A stretch of DNA of 11,390 nt from JABMRF01 sp964584985 (GCA_964584985.1 CAZPBK010000019.1:1-11390), one strand, 5' to 3'. Positions 1 to 6,300 are shown, counted from the first letter of the stretch. A program made the numbers and translations. Notes: generated by a model not told the origin, from the letters alone.

Positions 1-1641
1 GCAGAAATTACTTCTGGTTGGAGTGATTCCATAACCATAAGTGTTTCCGGTAATATCAATGGTGTAATTAGTACCGTCGTGCAAATCAAAAGTCAAAGTA
101 CGACCGGCACCTGATTTGTTCATGTCAGCCAAAATTGACAATTCAACATTGTCACCTTTGCTAACTTCAACATCAGTATTGAAAATAGCTCGGCCTGAAG
201 AATTCAAAGAATTTACAGTACCAAGAGTTTCACCGGTGTCATCATTGACCAAACGAATGTTTTTCACATCACTGGCTGCGGCTGTACCATTTTTAACGGC
301 AGTTACCTGATTAATGGTAATGCCTTCGGCAGAACCGGCTTTTACCTTAACCTGAACAAAACGAACATCAGTAGCATCGGTATCAACGGTCAAATCAGTA
401 CCATTTCTGTTACCCAATGAACCGTCGTACAAAAGAGCTGAACCGATAGTGATTCCGCTATTCAAGGTTTGTGAATTACCGGTAACAGGGAAGCTACCTG
501 AAACAGCGGCAGTTGTGGTAACATCGCTGGCTTCCTCAATGCCAAGAGTAATAATATTGCCATCGTATGAAGCAGAAGCGGTCATATCAGCGGCAATGGT
601 CAATACTTTGGTTTCGTTAGCAGAAACATCCACGGAAATATTATTGAATACAGCTTGGTTTGAAGAGTTCAAACTTTGACTGCTTCCAATCTGATTACTG
701 CCGTCATACAATTTAACAGTATCAACAGCGGCGTTATTACTCAAACCTCCGCGAGTAACTTTAAGACCTGTAACCGTAACAGCATCAGCACCGGCGGTAA
801 GATCCACCTTGGTGAAAACAACATTAGCGGCAGCAGCACTGGCATTAGTCGGCACAACGCCGGTAGCCGGTGTGTTGGCATTCAAAGCTACTCCCAAAGT
901 ACCGGCAGCAACAGAGCCACCGTCTCCGGCACCTCCGCCCTGTGATACATCTACAAGAGCTTCATGAGTATTGGTGATATCATCACCTGCGGATGGCATA
1001 TCCATTGATGTGTCTTCCACATAATCAGTCATGAAATTATTAGCGGTCATGCCTTCGGCAGTAACCTCACTCCATGAACCATCTTCATTAACATAATAAG
1101 TAGTATCTCCTTTGGAAACAAGGCTTCCTTCAGGATATTCACTACCATCTAAAGCTTCGCTTGATACAGTATAATTATCAAACAAATATTGTGAAACCTT
1201 CACAATTTTATCTGACCAATCAGCACCGTATAAAGCTTCAGCTGCTGCTTCGCCGTCCAAGTGTCGCAAAACACCATCCGGTTCAACAGCATAAATTTTG
1301 TTAGAAATAACTTGACCTGTATCATCAATAAATTGAATCAACTTGGTTCCGGCTCTCATCATAACATTGCCGGCTAGGTCAATAGCCATATTTTCCTGGC
1401 TATCCAATTCTTTGATAGTTTGACCTTCAAAGTCAGGATACCATGAAAAATAAGTTGAGGCTGTTGGAAAAACATACTTTGTTCCGTCTTCCGCATAATA
1501 ATACACGGCTGTATTGTCCGGGGTCTTAAAAAGATCACCGGCAGACAAAGTTTCCGCGCTAGCGGTAGGAACAAAAGCTGCTAATCCCATTGTCCATAGC
1601 ATTGTTGTTAAAACAACGCCCAGGGTTAAAACTTTTTTCAT
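1..1641 (-). CDS. S-layer-like secreted surface protein, N-terminal part (3' end outside window)
   Basis: An open frame of 547 codons runs from an ATG at 1641 to the window edge with no stop, so the gene is partial. Residues 1-29 form a classical signal peptide (MKK start, hydrophobic core, cleavage after ASA-E). Residues 31-155 carry a domain with the pattern SAGDLFK...VYYYAEDGTKYVFP...YFSWYPDF...YAVEPDGVLRHL...ALYGADW, which I associate with large Patescibacteria cell-surface proteins. Residues 172-192 look like a short degenerate echo of it. A Gly-rich linker (235-243) leads into beta-rich repeats: 245-400 and 400-547 share the pattern LNSS.(Q/R)A(V/I)FN...(A)ADM (compare 309-353 with 462-507). 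The first repeat is rich in Asn, Thr, Ser and Ala. The likely role is a structural or adhesive outer-surface component; no catalytic motif is visible. A weak Shine-Dalgarno GGAG lies at 1654-1657, 12 bases before the ATG. The family assignment is from memory of similar proteins. Confidence 0.8.
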   Translation of the reverse strand, partial: MKKVLTLGVVLTTMLWTMGLAAFVPTASAETLSAGDLFKTPDNTAVYYYAEDGTKYVFPTASTYFSWYPDFEGQTIKELDSQENMAIDLAGNVMMRAGTKLIQFIDDTGQVISNKIYAVEPDGVLRHLDGEAAAEALYGADWSDKIVKVSQYLFDNYTVSSEALDGSEYPEGSLVSKGDTTYYVNEDGSWSEVTAEGMTANNFMTDYVEDTSMDMPSAGDDITNTHEALVDVSQGGGAGDGGSVAAGTLGVALNANTPATGVVPTNASAAAANVVFTKVDLTAGADAVTVTGLKVTRGGLSNNAAVDTVKLYDGSNQIGSSQSLNSSNQAVFNNISVDVSANETKVLTIAADMTASASYDGNIITLGIEEASDVTTTAAVSGSFPVTGNSQTLNSGITIGSALLYDGSLGNRNGTDLTVDTDATDVRFVQVKVKAGSAEGITINQVTAVKNGTAAASDVKNIRLVNDDTGETLGTVNSLNSSGRAIFNTDVEVSKGDNVELSILADMNKSGAGRTLTFDLHDGTNYTIDITGNTYGYGITPTRSNFC

Positions 1642-1667
1642 AAATTAATTAAACTCCATTCGGAAGA

Positions 1668-1701
1668 TACTTAATTACGTCTCCGGAGATTAAGTAATTA
1701 A
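1668..1701 (-). promoter_or_regulatory. Mutually exclusive hairpins near the surface-protein start codon
   Basis: Two perfect 8-bp stems overlap and cannot form together. TTAATTAC (1671-1678) pairs with GTAATTAA (1694-1701), or TACTTAAT (1668-1675) pairs with ATTAAGTA (1689-1696). The centre is the palindrome CTCCGGAG (1681-1688). The element ends about 26 bases before the ATG at 1641. Alternative stems in a 5' leader are typical of expression switches, but AT-rich DNA also makes such pairings by chance. Confidence 0.35.
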
Positions 1702-1727
1702 ATACCAACCTTTTATATTCTTTATTA

Positions 1728-1771
1728 TGTAGCTGCCGACCACTGGGGTCTCGACCTTTAAGGCCTCTACA
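1728..1771 (-). promoter_or_regulatory. Compact three-stem RNA fold in the leader of the surface-protein gene
   Basis: Read on the minus strand, TGTAG (1771-1767) pairs with CTACA (1732-1728). The closed region holds two small hairpins, each with a 4-bp stem and 5-base loop: GGCC-TTAAA-GGTC (1765-1753) and GACC-CCAGT-GGTC (1750-1738), separated by GA. The first hairpin needs a G-U wobble that exists only in the minus-sense RNA; on the plus strand it becomes an A-C mismatch. This favours a transcript reading into the surface-protein gene. I do not recognise a known riboswitch class. The fold could be regulatory, stabilising, or a chance structure. Confidence 0.45.
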
Positions 1772-1772
1772 A

Positions 1773-1793
1773 CCTAAAGAGAATTTCTTTAGG
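1773..1793 (-). promoter_or_regulatory. Perfect 8-bp hairpin between the DUF5667 gene and the surface-protein gene
   Basis: CCTAAAGA and TCTTTAGG form a perfect 8-bp stem around a 5-base loop, about 50 bases after the stop codon of the DUF5667 gene and directly before the three-stem fold. On the minus strand it is followed by TTGTAGAGG, not a T-tract, so it is a poor intrinsic terminator. It could be an mRNA processing or stability element, or the first stem of the downstream leader structure. Confidence 0.4.
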
Positions 1794-1840
1794 ATTTTGT
1801 TTATTAACTTATTAATTAATTATTTATTTAAATTTTTGCT

Positions 1841-3277
1841 TTATTGGTTTAAATCAGTTTCAACGGTTTCTTGATCAATTTCTGTGGCCTCTGCCTGTTC
1901 AGTATTTTGAGAATCTGAGTCTTGCTCTTCTTCTGTTTGCTCGGTATTTATTTCAGCTTGTTCTTTTTGTATCAATTCTTCTATTTTGTCCACTGATGCT
2001 TTTATTTGTTGAATGGCATTATTTGATTCTTTGATAATTTGCAACGACTGAGATAAATCACCTTGGTTCAAAAGCTCCTTGGCTTCTTGCAACCGTTCAG
2101 TAATTTTATTCGGTTCATCCCGTATTTTTTCAATCCGAATCACGGCTTCTCCCCATTCCTTTTCAGACGATTCAACCTGATCCTCCCGCTCGGTTTGAGC
2201 TGTTTCTTCGGCACTTTGTTCTTGATCGGCCAAAGTTTCAGAACTTGTTTCAGTTTCATTCTCCGATTGCTCCTCTTCCACCGGAGTAATACTCAAACTC
2301 CCTGATTTTTCCTCTTCTTCCACAGGAGTAATGCTTAAAGCCGATTTTTCCGTTAATTCCGAATTTTCCTTTTTATCCAACTCCACGACCTGTGTTTTTT
2401 GTTCTTGTTTTTTAACCTGCAATTTTTCCAAATCTGTCAAAGTTTGTTTCAACCGCTCAGCCACTTGGTTATTTTTTTGTTCTGATTTATTGATTTTTTC
2501 TTCAATGGATTCAACCAACTCGTTTTCAGAAAAATCCATTTGACCATTTTTATGCTTTTTCACAACAATAGCTATGGCTTCAACGCCTGTTTCTTCCACC
2601 GCTTCTACCGCTTGCTCCAAACTCTGAGCGATCTCTTTGTCTTCAGCGGCAAAATCTTTGGCTTTTTGCCCAACATTTCGGCCGATCTCTTCAATCTTTT
2701 GATCCATATCCTTGACCGACTTCATTATTTCCTCATCCGAATCATTAACATCATATTTGACTTTATTTAGAGCTTGCCGAGTTTTTTCCATTTCTTCTTC
2801 CAAATAACCGACCGCCACTTTGATTTTTTCCTTTTTTTCTTCCGGTTCCTTTTCTTCAGCCGCAACTTTTTCTATTTCCCTTATTCTTTCTTCAGCAAAT
2901 CGCATATGCATTTCAGCTTTTTTTTCTTCGCCCGAAGTAAAACCGACCTTGATTTTTTCACTGGTCAATTTAACGGAATAAAGGAACTCACCGGGCAAAC
3001 TACCTTTGGACGCATTTACTCCGAGCATCCCGGTAGTAAAAACCAACAAACTGAGAATAGTCAAAACACCCACCGGCTTGGCAACAAAACGCAAAAAGCC
3101 GACCGGTAAAAGAGACTTGAAGAAAAGCCAAAAATTATAAACAAAAGACCGGGACTTGGCCGAACTTTGTCTAGTAATCTGAGACATCAAAAGTTGGCGC
3201 TGTGAATTTACCCAGTCTTTTTCAGGTTTAACCTGTTTCAAATCTTTTAATTGTTGGATAATCTTTTCTTTATCCAT
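1841..3277 (-). CDS. DUF5667-type membrane protein, probable anti-sigma/regulatory partner of the adjacent ECF sigma factor
   Basis: 478 residues. The cytoplasmic N-terminus has the pattern LKxVKPEKDWVNSQRQLLMSQI (about 11-34). One transmembrane segment lies at about 66-88. The DUF5667-like signature SLPGEFLYSVKLTSEKI (93-109) follows, then a helix with MRFAEERIREIEK. Residues 115-310 are highly charged coiled coil. Residues 311-375 form an acidic, low-complexity linker in which SITPVEEE occurs twice (315-322, 329-336). A second helical block (376-445) and an acidic tail complete it. It starts 12 bases after the sigma stop codon, so the two are almost certainly co-transcribed. I infer that the N-terminal segment holds the sigma factor at the membrane and that the long outer part senses envelope state. 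No zinc-finger anti-sigma motif is visible, so this role comes from context, not from a catalytic or binding motif. Confidence 0.75.
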   Translation of the reverse strand: MDKEKIIQQLKDLKQVKPEKDWVNSQRQLLMSQITRQSSAKSRSFVYNFWLFFKSLLPVGFLRFVAKPVGVLTILSLLVFTTGMLGVNASKGSLPGEFLYSVKLTSEKIKVGFTSGEEKKAEMHMRFAEERIREIEKVAAEEKEPEEKKEKIKVAVGYLEEEMEKTRQALNKVKYDVNDSDEEIMKSVKDMDQKIEEIGRNVGQKAKDFAAEDKEIAQSLEQAVEAVEETGVEAIAIVVKKHKNGQMDFSENELVESIEEKINKSEQKNNQVAERLKQTLTDLEKLQVKKQEQKTQVVELDKKENSELTEKSALSITPVEEEEKSGSLSITPVEEEQSENETETSSETLADQEQSAEETAQTEREDQVESSEKEWGEAVIRIEKIRDEPNKITERLQEAKELLNQGDLSQSLQIIKESNNAIQQIKASVDKIEELIQKEQAEINTEQTEEEQDSDSQNTEQAEATEIDQETVETDLNQ

Positions 3278-3289
3278 TTTTTTATAAAG

Positions 3290-3871
3290 TCACTCTTTTT
3301 TATTTATTTTCCCTTTTTCCTCTTGTTCGGTCAATTGTTTCAAAGCTTTTAAAGCTCGGTGAACCAAAATCCGAATATTTCCCTTGGTTTTCCCCATTAT
3401 TTCCGACATTTCAACGGTGGAAAATTCCTCTATATATTTAAGGATAACTACCTCACGGTATACATCCTTTAATTTGCTTAAGTGTTTTTCAATATTAGCC
3501 ACATCAAGCCTTACATCGGTTTCACCTTTAATATCTCGCTTGTCTTTAATGTTTTTGAATTGATCTTCGTCCGTACCAACAAACTCACGACTTTTTTGAC
3601 GATAATGATCAATTACCAAATTACGAGCTATTTTATACAGTAGAGCGTTAAAATTGCCGATTTTTTTGCTACTGTCGTTGATATATTCCCAAGTTTTTAA
3701 AAACACTTGAGAAGTAATATCTTCAGCCACTTCCTTTGAACCGACTTTAAACAAGATAAAACGAAAAATACGGTTCACATAAAAATCATAAAGTTCTCCA
3801 TAGGCTTCAGCATCTTTACTTTGTCTGACTTTATGGATTAAAAATTTTTCTTTTAATGAAACCTTCTTCAT
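3290..3871 (-). CDS. ECF-type RNA polymerase sigma factor (sigma-70 family, regions 2 and 4)
   Basis: 193 residues from the ATG at 3871. Region 2 spans about 24-93, with YDFYVNRIFRFILFKVG, EVAEDITSQVFLKTWEYI and the region 2.4-like LYKIARNLVIDHYRQK. Region 4 spans about 127-181, with LKDVYREVVILKYIEEFS, then EMSEIMGKTKGNIRILVHRALKAL as the DNA-binding helix-turn-helix. Region 3 is absent, as in group 4 sigma factors. The frame stays open to 3991, but a strong promoter at 3952-3980 would start transcription near 3945, inside that extension, and the extra 40 residues look unlike the family. ATG 3871 is therefore the better start. No Shine-Dalgarno is seen. The membrane partner gene follows after 12 bases. 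The protein likely drives an envelope or surface regulon, possibly including the S-layer-like gene downstream. Confidence 0.88.
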   Translation of the reverse strand: MKKVSLKEKFLIHKVRQSKDAEAYGELYDFYVNRIFRFILFKVGSKEVAEDITSQVFLKTWEYINDSSKKIGNFNALLYKIARNLVIDHYRQKSREFVGTDEDQFKNIKDKRDIKGETDVRLDVANIEKHLSKLKDVYREVVILKYIEEFSTVEMSEIMGKTKGNIRILVHRALKALKQLTEQEEKGKINKKE

Positions 3872-3951
3872 TATTGTAGACGGATTAATTGTTGATTTGT
3901 TACACTCAGGCCTTTTTAGAGCCACTCGGTTCCCATATTTAGCTAATTGAC

Positions 3952-3980
3952 AGTATAATCCTAAAATCCAATTTTGTAAA
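3952..3980 (-). promoter_or_regulatory. Sigma-70 type promoter of the sigma/anti-sigma operon
   Basis: On the minus strand, -35 TTTACA (3980-3975), a 17-base spacer and -10 TATACT (3957-3952). The predicted start near 3945 gives a leader of about 73 bases to the ATG at 3871 and rules out the upstream in-frame start at 3991. Confidence 0.65.
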
Positions 3981-4126
3981 GGGTAATCCACAGAAAAATC
4001 TTTCCCAATACAAGCGATGGAAAATAATCAAATTTTGTATTAAAGTTTATGTAAAAAACACAAGAAACAAAAAAAACCACCCTTAGTCCGTCCGAATCGC
4101 AAAACAGTATATTTTTCCCTTTTTTA

Positions 4127-4154
4127 TTGACAAATTATTAGATTCTGATACAGT
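4127..4154 (+). promoter_or_regulatory. Promoter of the HTH protein gene
   Basis: Consensus -35 TTGACA (4127-4132), a 16-base spacer and -10 TACAGT (4149-4154). Transcription would start near 4161. The rest of the 338-base space between the sigma gene and this gene (3872-4209) holds the divergent sigma promoter and the palindrome at 4167-4190. I see nothing else in it. Confidence 0.55.
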
Positions 4155-4166
4155 AAAATCGCCTAT

Positions 4167-4190
4167 TTTGTATACACCAGTGTATACAAA
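4167..4190 (+). promoter_or_regulatory. 24-bp perfect palindrome, probable operator
   Basis: TTTGTATACAC, central CA, GTGTATACAAA: two perfect 11-bp arms. It begins about 6 bases after the predicted transcription start and ends 19 bases before the ATG at 4210. That is a normal place for a repressor to block transcription, and the encoded HTH protein is the obvious candidate for autoregulation. It covers the alternative TTG start at 4168, which is an argument against that start. Confidence 0.6.
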
Positions 4191-4209
4191 CAGCAATAAA
4201 AATTATTTT

Positions 4210-4512
4210 ATGTCAAAAGATGAACCCAAATTCCCCATAAGAGTTTCAGTCAGCGAAGCGGCCAGGCTTTTCGGAGTTAATCAAAATACGATCAGAAGAG
4301 CTATAAAAGCTCAGGAAATACGCTATATAGTAGTACAAGGAAGATATAAAATCAACTTTGAAAGTCTGGTAAAATGGTCACAAAACAAGACCACAGTCAA
4401 GAACAAAATGAATAAAAAAGGCTTGGGCCAATATGTTGACAAATGGAATATAAAAACCAAAAAATACAGTCCCGATCCAAAAATACTACAAAAAAACCGG
4501 CCGAACAAATAA
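4210..4512 (+). CDS. Small HTH_17 / excisionase-type DNA-binding protein
   Basis: 100 residues from the ATG at 4210. A winged-helix HTH_17 (MerR/excisionase-like) domain spans about 11-58: VSVSEAARLFGVNQNTIRRAIKAQEI (helix-turn-helix), then YIVVQGRYKINFESLVKWS (wing and last helix). The C-terminal 40 residues are basic (KNKMNKKGLGQYVDKWNIKTKKYSPDP) and may add DNA or partner contacts. A longer reading from TTG 4168 would add 14 residues encoded by the palindrome; I reject it because ATG 4210 begins a normal domain and the palindrome looks like an operator. The gene is transcribed alone, divergently from the sigma operon, and ends in a terminator that overlaps its stop codon. The role is probably as a transcription regulator; an excisionase role is possible, but no recombinase gene is adjacent (the nearest is about 6 kb away). 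Confidence 0.75.
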   Translation: MSKDEPKFPIRVSVSEAARLFGVNQNTIRRAIKAQEIRYIVVQGRYKINFESLVKWSQNKTTVKNKMNKKGLGQYVDKWNIKTKKYSPDPKILQKNRPNK

Positions 4513-4546
4513 AAAAAGCACTCCGGAAAAAGAGTGACTTTTTTTA
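4511..4546. terminator. Bidirectional intrinsic terminator between the HTH and glycosyltransferase genes
   Basis: AAAAAAAGCACTC (4511-4523) pairs with GAGTGACTTTTTTT (4532-4545) with one bulged A and an 8-base loop. It has an A-tract on one side and a T-tract on the other, so it can stop both converging genes. The first arm begins within the HTH stop codon. Confidence 0.8.
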
Positions 4547-4569
4547 TATGAAAAAATCTTTATTATATT

Positions 4570-5739
4570 TTAACAATGAATACATTCGGTTTGCTTACTT
4601 TTTTGGCGTGCCGAAGCGAAATCAACAACCAGATTATGGTAAACCTGCTGCACGCTGATAACAATATCTTTCCAATTATAATTTTCTCGCACATGTTTAC
4701 GCGCGTCTTTACCAACTTGTTTAACCAAATCCGGACAACCCAATAAATAATCCATCTTGTTTTTCAGATCGCCAACACTTTTGTTTTTAAAAGAAAATCC
4801 GTATCCGCCGGCAACAGCTTCCATATTTTCCGGGATATCAGAAGCCAAAACCGGTAAGCCAAAACTCATTCCTTCCAAAATAACAATGGGCAAACCTTCG
4901 CTTTCAGACGGATGAACCATCATATAAGCGTTGGAGTAGAGCTCGCGCCAAAGCTGACTACCTCCTTTGATATTACCGGTAAAAATTATATTGGGATTAT
5001 CTTTGGCCTGAGCCTTGATCTTTTTTACATAAGGATCAGTAAAAGCACTGGCTCCAACAATAACCAACTTTTTATCGGTTTTTAATTGATTGTAAGCCTT
5101 GATTAAATAATGTACGCCCTTATGCTTGACCAGACGAGAAATGAAAAAAATATATCCGTTTTTCTTCAGACCAAACTTTTTTTTGATCAAATCGGCCGAT
5201 TGTTTTTTGGGCAAATCAATGCCATTGGGAATATAAGTGGTTTTTTCGTGAAATTTATCCTGACAATAAAGCTGCAAGGTTTTGGAAACGGTAATGGTTT
5301 CATGAGCGAACTTAACAGCCGCCCATTCACCAAGTCGCAGAGCCAAACGAGCCAACAAACTCCATTTTTGATGATAACGATCCAAGCAATGAAAAGTAAT
5401 CACCACTTTGGTTTTGCGAGCAAAAAGTCTGGGAATCCACGCCAAAAGTGCCGGACCCACGCCATGATAATGCACAATATCATAACCTGATTTAACCGCG
5501 TGCCAACTGGCTCTCCAGGTATGGGAAATAGCATCCAAATTTTTGGTTTTTATTGACTTTAGACTTATAAGTTTAACCGATTTATAATACTTCAAACTTT
5601 TCGGAGTATACCAAGGACGAGTATATGCAAAAACCTTGTGGCCTTTTTCAGCCAAACCGGTAGCTAAACGCTCCACATGTTTTTCCACCCCACCAAATTT
5701 CATGGGAATACCCTTTTGTCCGATAAAAGCTATTTTCAT
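4570..5739 (-). CDS. Glycosyltransferase family 4 (GT-B fold)
   Basis: 389 residues, full length for the family. The N-terminal Rossmann half opens with MKIAFIGQKGIP and the acceptor-side loop FGGVEKHVERLATGLAEKGHKV (15-36). YIPNGID (169-174) marks the domain border. The donor-binding half has FFISRLVKHKGVHYLI (198-213), HPSESEGLPIVILEGMSFGLPV with the family EX7E pair at Glu281 and Glu289, and ASDIPE. It transfers a sugar from a nucleotide-sugar donor to a glycan or lipid carrier at the cytoplasmic membrane face. The opening resembles rhamnosyl/galactosyl transferases of capsule loci, but donor and acceptor cannot be told from sequence. No other sugar genes are adjacent in the window. No Shine-Dalgarno precedes ATG 5739. 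The C-terminal tail after about 372 is poorly conserved in character. Confidence 0.88.
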   Translation of the reverse strand: MKIAFIGQKGIPMKFGGVEKHVERLATGLAEKGHKVFAYTRPWYTPKSLKYYKSVKLISLKSIKTKNLDAISHTWRASWHAVKSGYDIVHYHGVGPALLAWIPRLFARKTKVVITFHCLDRYHQKWSLLARLALRLGEWAAVKFAHETITVSKTLQLYCQDKFHEKTTYIPNGIDLPKKQSADLIKKKFGLKKNGYIFFISRLVKHKGVHYLIKAYNQLKTDKKLVIVGASAFTDPYVKKIKAQAKDNPNIIFTGNIKGGSQLWRELYSNAYMMVHPSESEGLPIVILEGMSFGLPVLASDIPENMEAVAGGYGFSFKNKSVGDLKNKMDYLLGCPDLVKQVGKDARKHVRENYNWKDIVISVQQVYHNLVVDFASARQKSKQTECIHC

Positions 5740-5769
5740 AAAAAAATGTTAATAAGGAATAAATAATCG

Positions 5770-5831
5770 GTAATTGGTAATCAGTAACTTGTAATTTGTA
5801 ATTAGTAATTAGTAATTGGTAATCAGTAACT
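5770..5831. repeat. Heptamer tandem repeat (GTAATNN), left block
   Basis: Nine consecutive 7-base units in perfect phase: GTAATTG, GTAATCA, GTAACTT, GTAATTT, GTAATTA, GTAATTA, GTAATTG, GTAATCA, GTAACT, running into the assembly gap. A higher-order unit of three heptamers (TTG, TCA, CT-) recurs. It lies in the upstream region of the glycosyltransferase gene. Confidence 0.9.
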
Positions 5832-5931
5832 NNNNNNNNNNNNNNNNNNNNNNNNNNNNNNNNNNNNNNNNNNNNNNNNNNNNNNNNNNNNNNNNNNNNN
5901 NNNNNNNNNNNNNNNNNNNNNNNNNNNNNNN
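5832..5931. other. Assembly gap of 100 N
   Basis: Exactly 100 undetermined bases, the usual placeholder for a scaffold gap of unknown length. Heptamer repeats on both sides suggest the assembler broke on this satellite, so the true array may be shorter or much longer. Confidence 0.97.
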
Positions 5932-5966
5932 GTAATTGGTAATCAGTAACTGGTAATTGGTAATAG
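5932..5966. repeat. Heptamer tandem repeat (GTAATNN), right block
   Basis: Five 7-base units directly after the gap: GTAATTG, GTAATCA, GTAACTG, GTAATTG, GTAATAG. The first three repeat the order seen at the left end of the left block, so both blocks belong to one array. Confidence 0.88.
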
Positions 5967-6051
5967 GATTATCATTATTTTAAATATTTATTCAGGTAAA
6001 AGCTCCCGGTTCTTAAATCTACAAAACATTCTAACAAATTGGCCGGGCAAA

Positions 6052-6073
6052 TAACTCCTAACCACTAACTACC
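6052..6073. repeat. Second, different heptamer patch (TAACNNC)
   Basis: TAACTCC, TAACCAC, TAACTAC are three 7-base units in phase. Their reverse complements (GTAGTTA, GTGGTTA, GGAGTTA) resemble the GTAATNN array on the other strand, so this may be a degraded inverted copy. The remaining stretch 5967-6051 holds only a weak CCCGG/CCGGG pairing and no coding frame I can support. Confidence 0.5.
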
Positions 6074-6105
6074 TTCTTCTAAAACTAATCCATTTACTAC
6101 CCTAT

Positions 6106-6134
6106 ATTTTAGCATAAAAAATGATTTTTGTCAA
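6106..6134 (-). promoter_or_regulatory. Near-consensus sigma-70 promoter upstream of the glycosyltransferase gene
   Basis: On the minus strand, -35 TTGACA (6134-6129), a 17-base spacer and -10 TAAAAT (6111-6106). Predicted start near 6099. The first annotated gene it reaches is the glycosyltransferase at 5739, giving a leader of about 360 bases plus unknown gap length that includes the heptamer array. A closer promoter or a small gene hidden in the gap cannot be excluded. Confidence 0.6.
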
Positions 6135-6271
6135 ACACAAGGTTCTATGTTTTTATTATAACATAAATATTTGACAATTAAAAAAAGACAAAAAAGACTT
6201 ATTTTCGCTTAAAATAGCCAAGAAATTTTGTTAAAAAAACTTTAATAAACCAAAACTCCAACTAAAAAATT

Positions 6272-6300
6272 TTGGCTAAAAAAACAAACAGTGGTATAAT
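6272..6300 (+). promoter_or_regulatory. Promoter of the tspO gene group
   Basis: Perfect -10 TATAAT (6295-6300) preceded by GTGG, a 17-base spacer and a weak -35 TTGGCT (6272-6277). Start expected near 6307, leaving about 37 bases of AT-rich leader to ATG 6344. Confidence 0.55.

Noticed and set aside
1728..1793. A tRNA or known riboswitch in the leader of the surface-protein gene
   Set aside because: There is no acceptor stem, T-loop or CCA, and no known aptamer core was recognised.
2063..3109. Several plus-strand open frames opposite the DUF5667 gene, rich in Phe and Ser
   Set aside because: They mirror the Lys/Glu-rich coding strand (AAA/GAA read backwards gives TTT/TTC). They have no promoters, domains or independent support.
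3282..3300. AAAAAGAGTGACTTT shared between the sigma stop region (minus) and the terminator at 4528-4542 (plus)
   Set aside because: A 15-base match in low-complexity A/T-rich DNA; one copy is coding, the other a terminator arm, and no pairing or function is evident.
3906..3933. GGAACC (3933-3928, minus) with CCTGA 17 bases later as an ECF-type autoregulatory promoter for the sigma gene
   Set aside because: The -35 part resembles GGAAC but the -10 part is poor, and a much better sigma-70 promoter lies just upstream.
4168..4209. TTG start extending the HTH protein by 14 residues
   Set aside because: The extension is encoded by the palindromic operator and ATG 4210 fits the domain start.
6147..6164. 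TATGTT/AACATA hairpin before tspO
   Set aside because: Only six A/T-rich pairs with no T-tract; expected by chance.
6171..6176. Plus-strand TTGACA as a -35 for tspO
   Set aside because: No -10 follows at 15-19 bases; the TATAAT at 6295 is the better tspO promoter.
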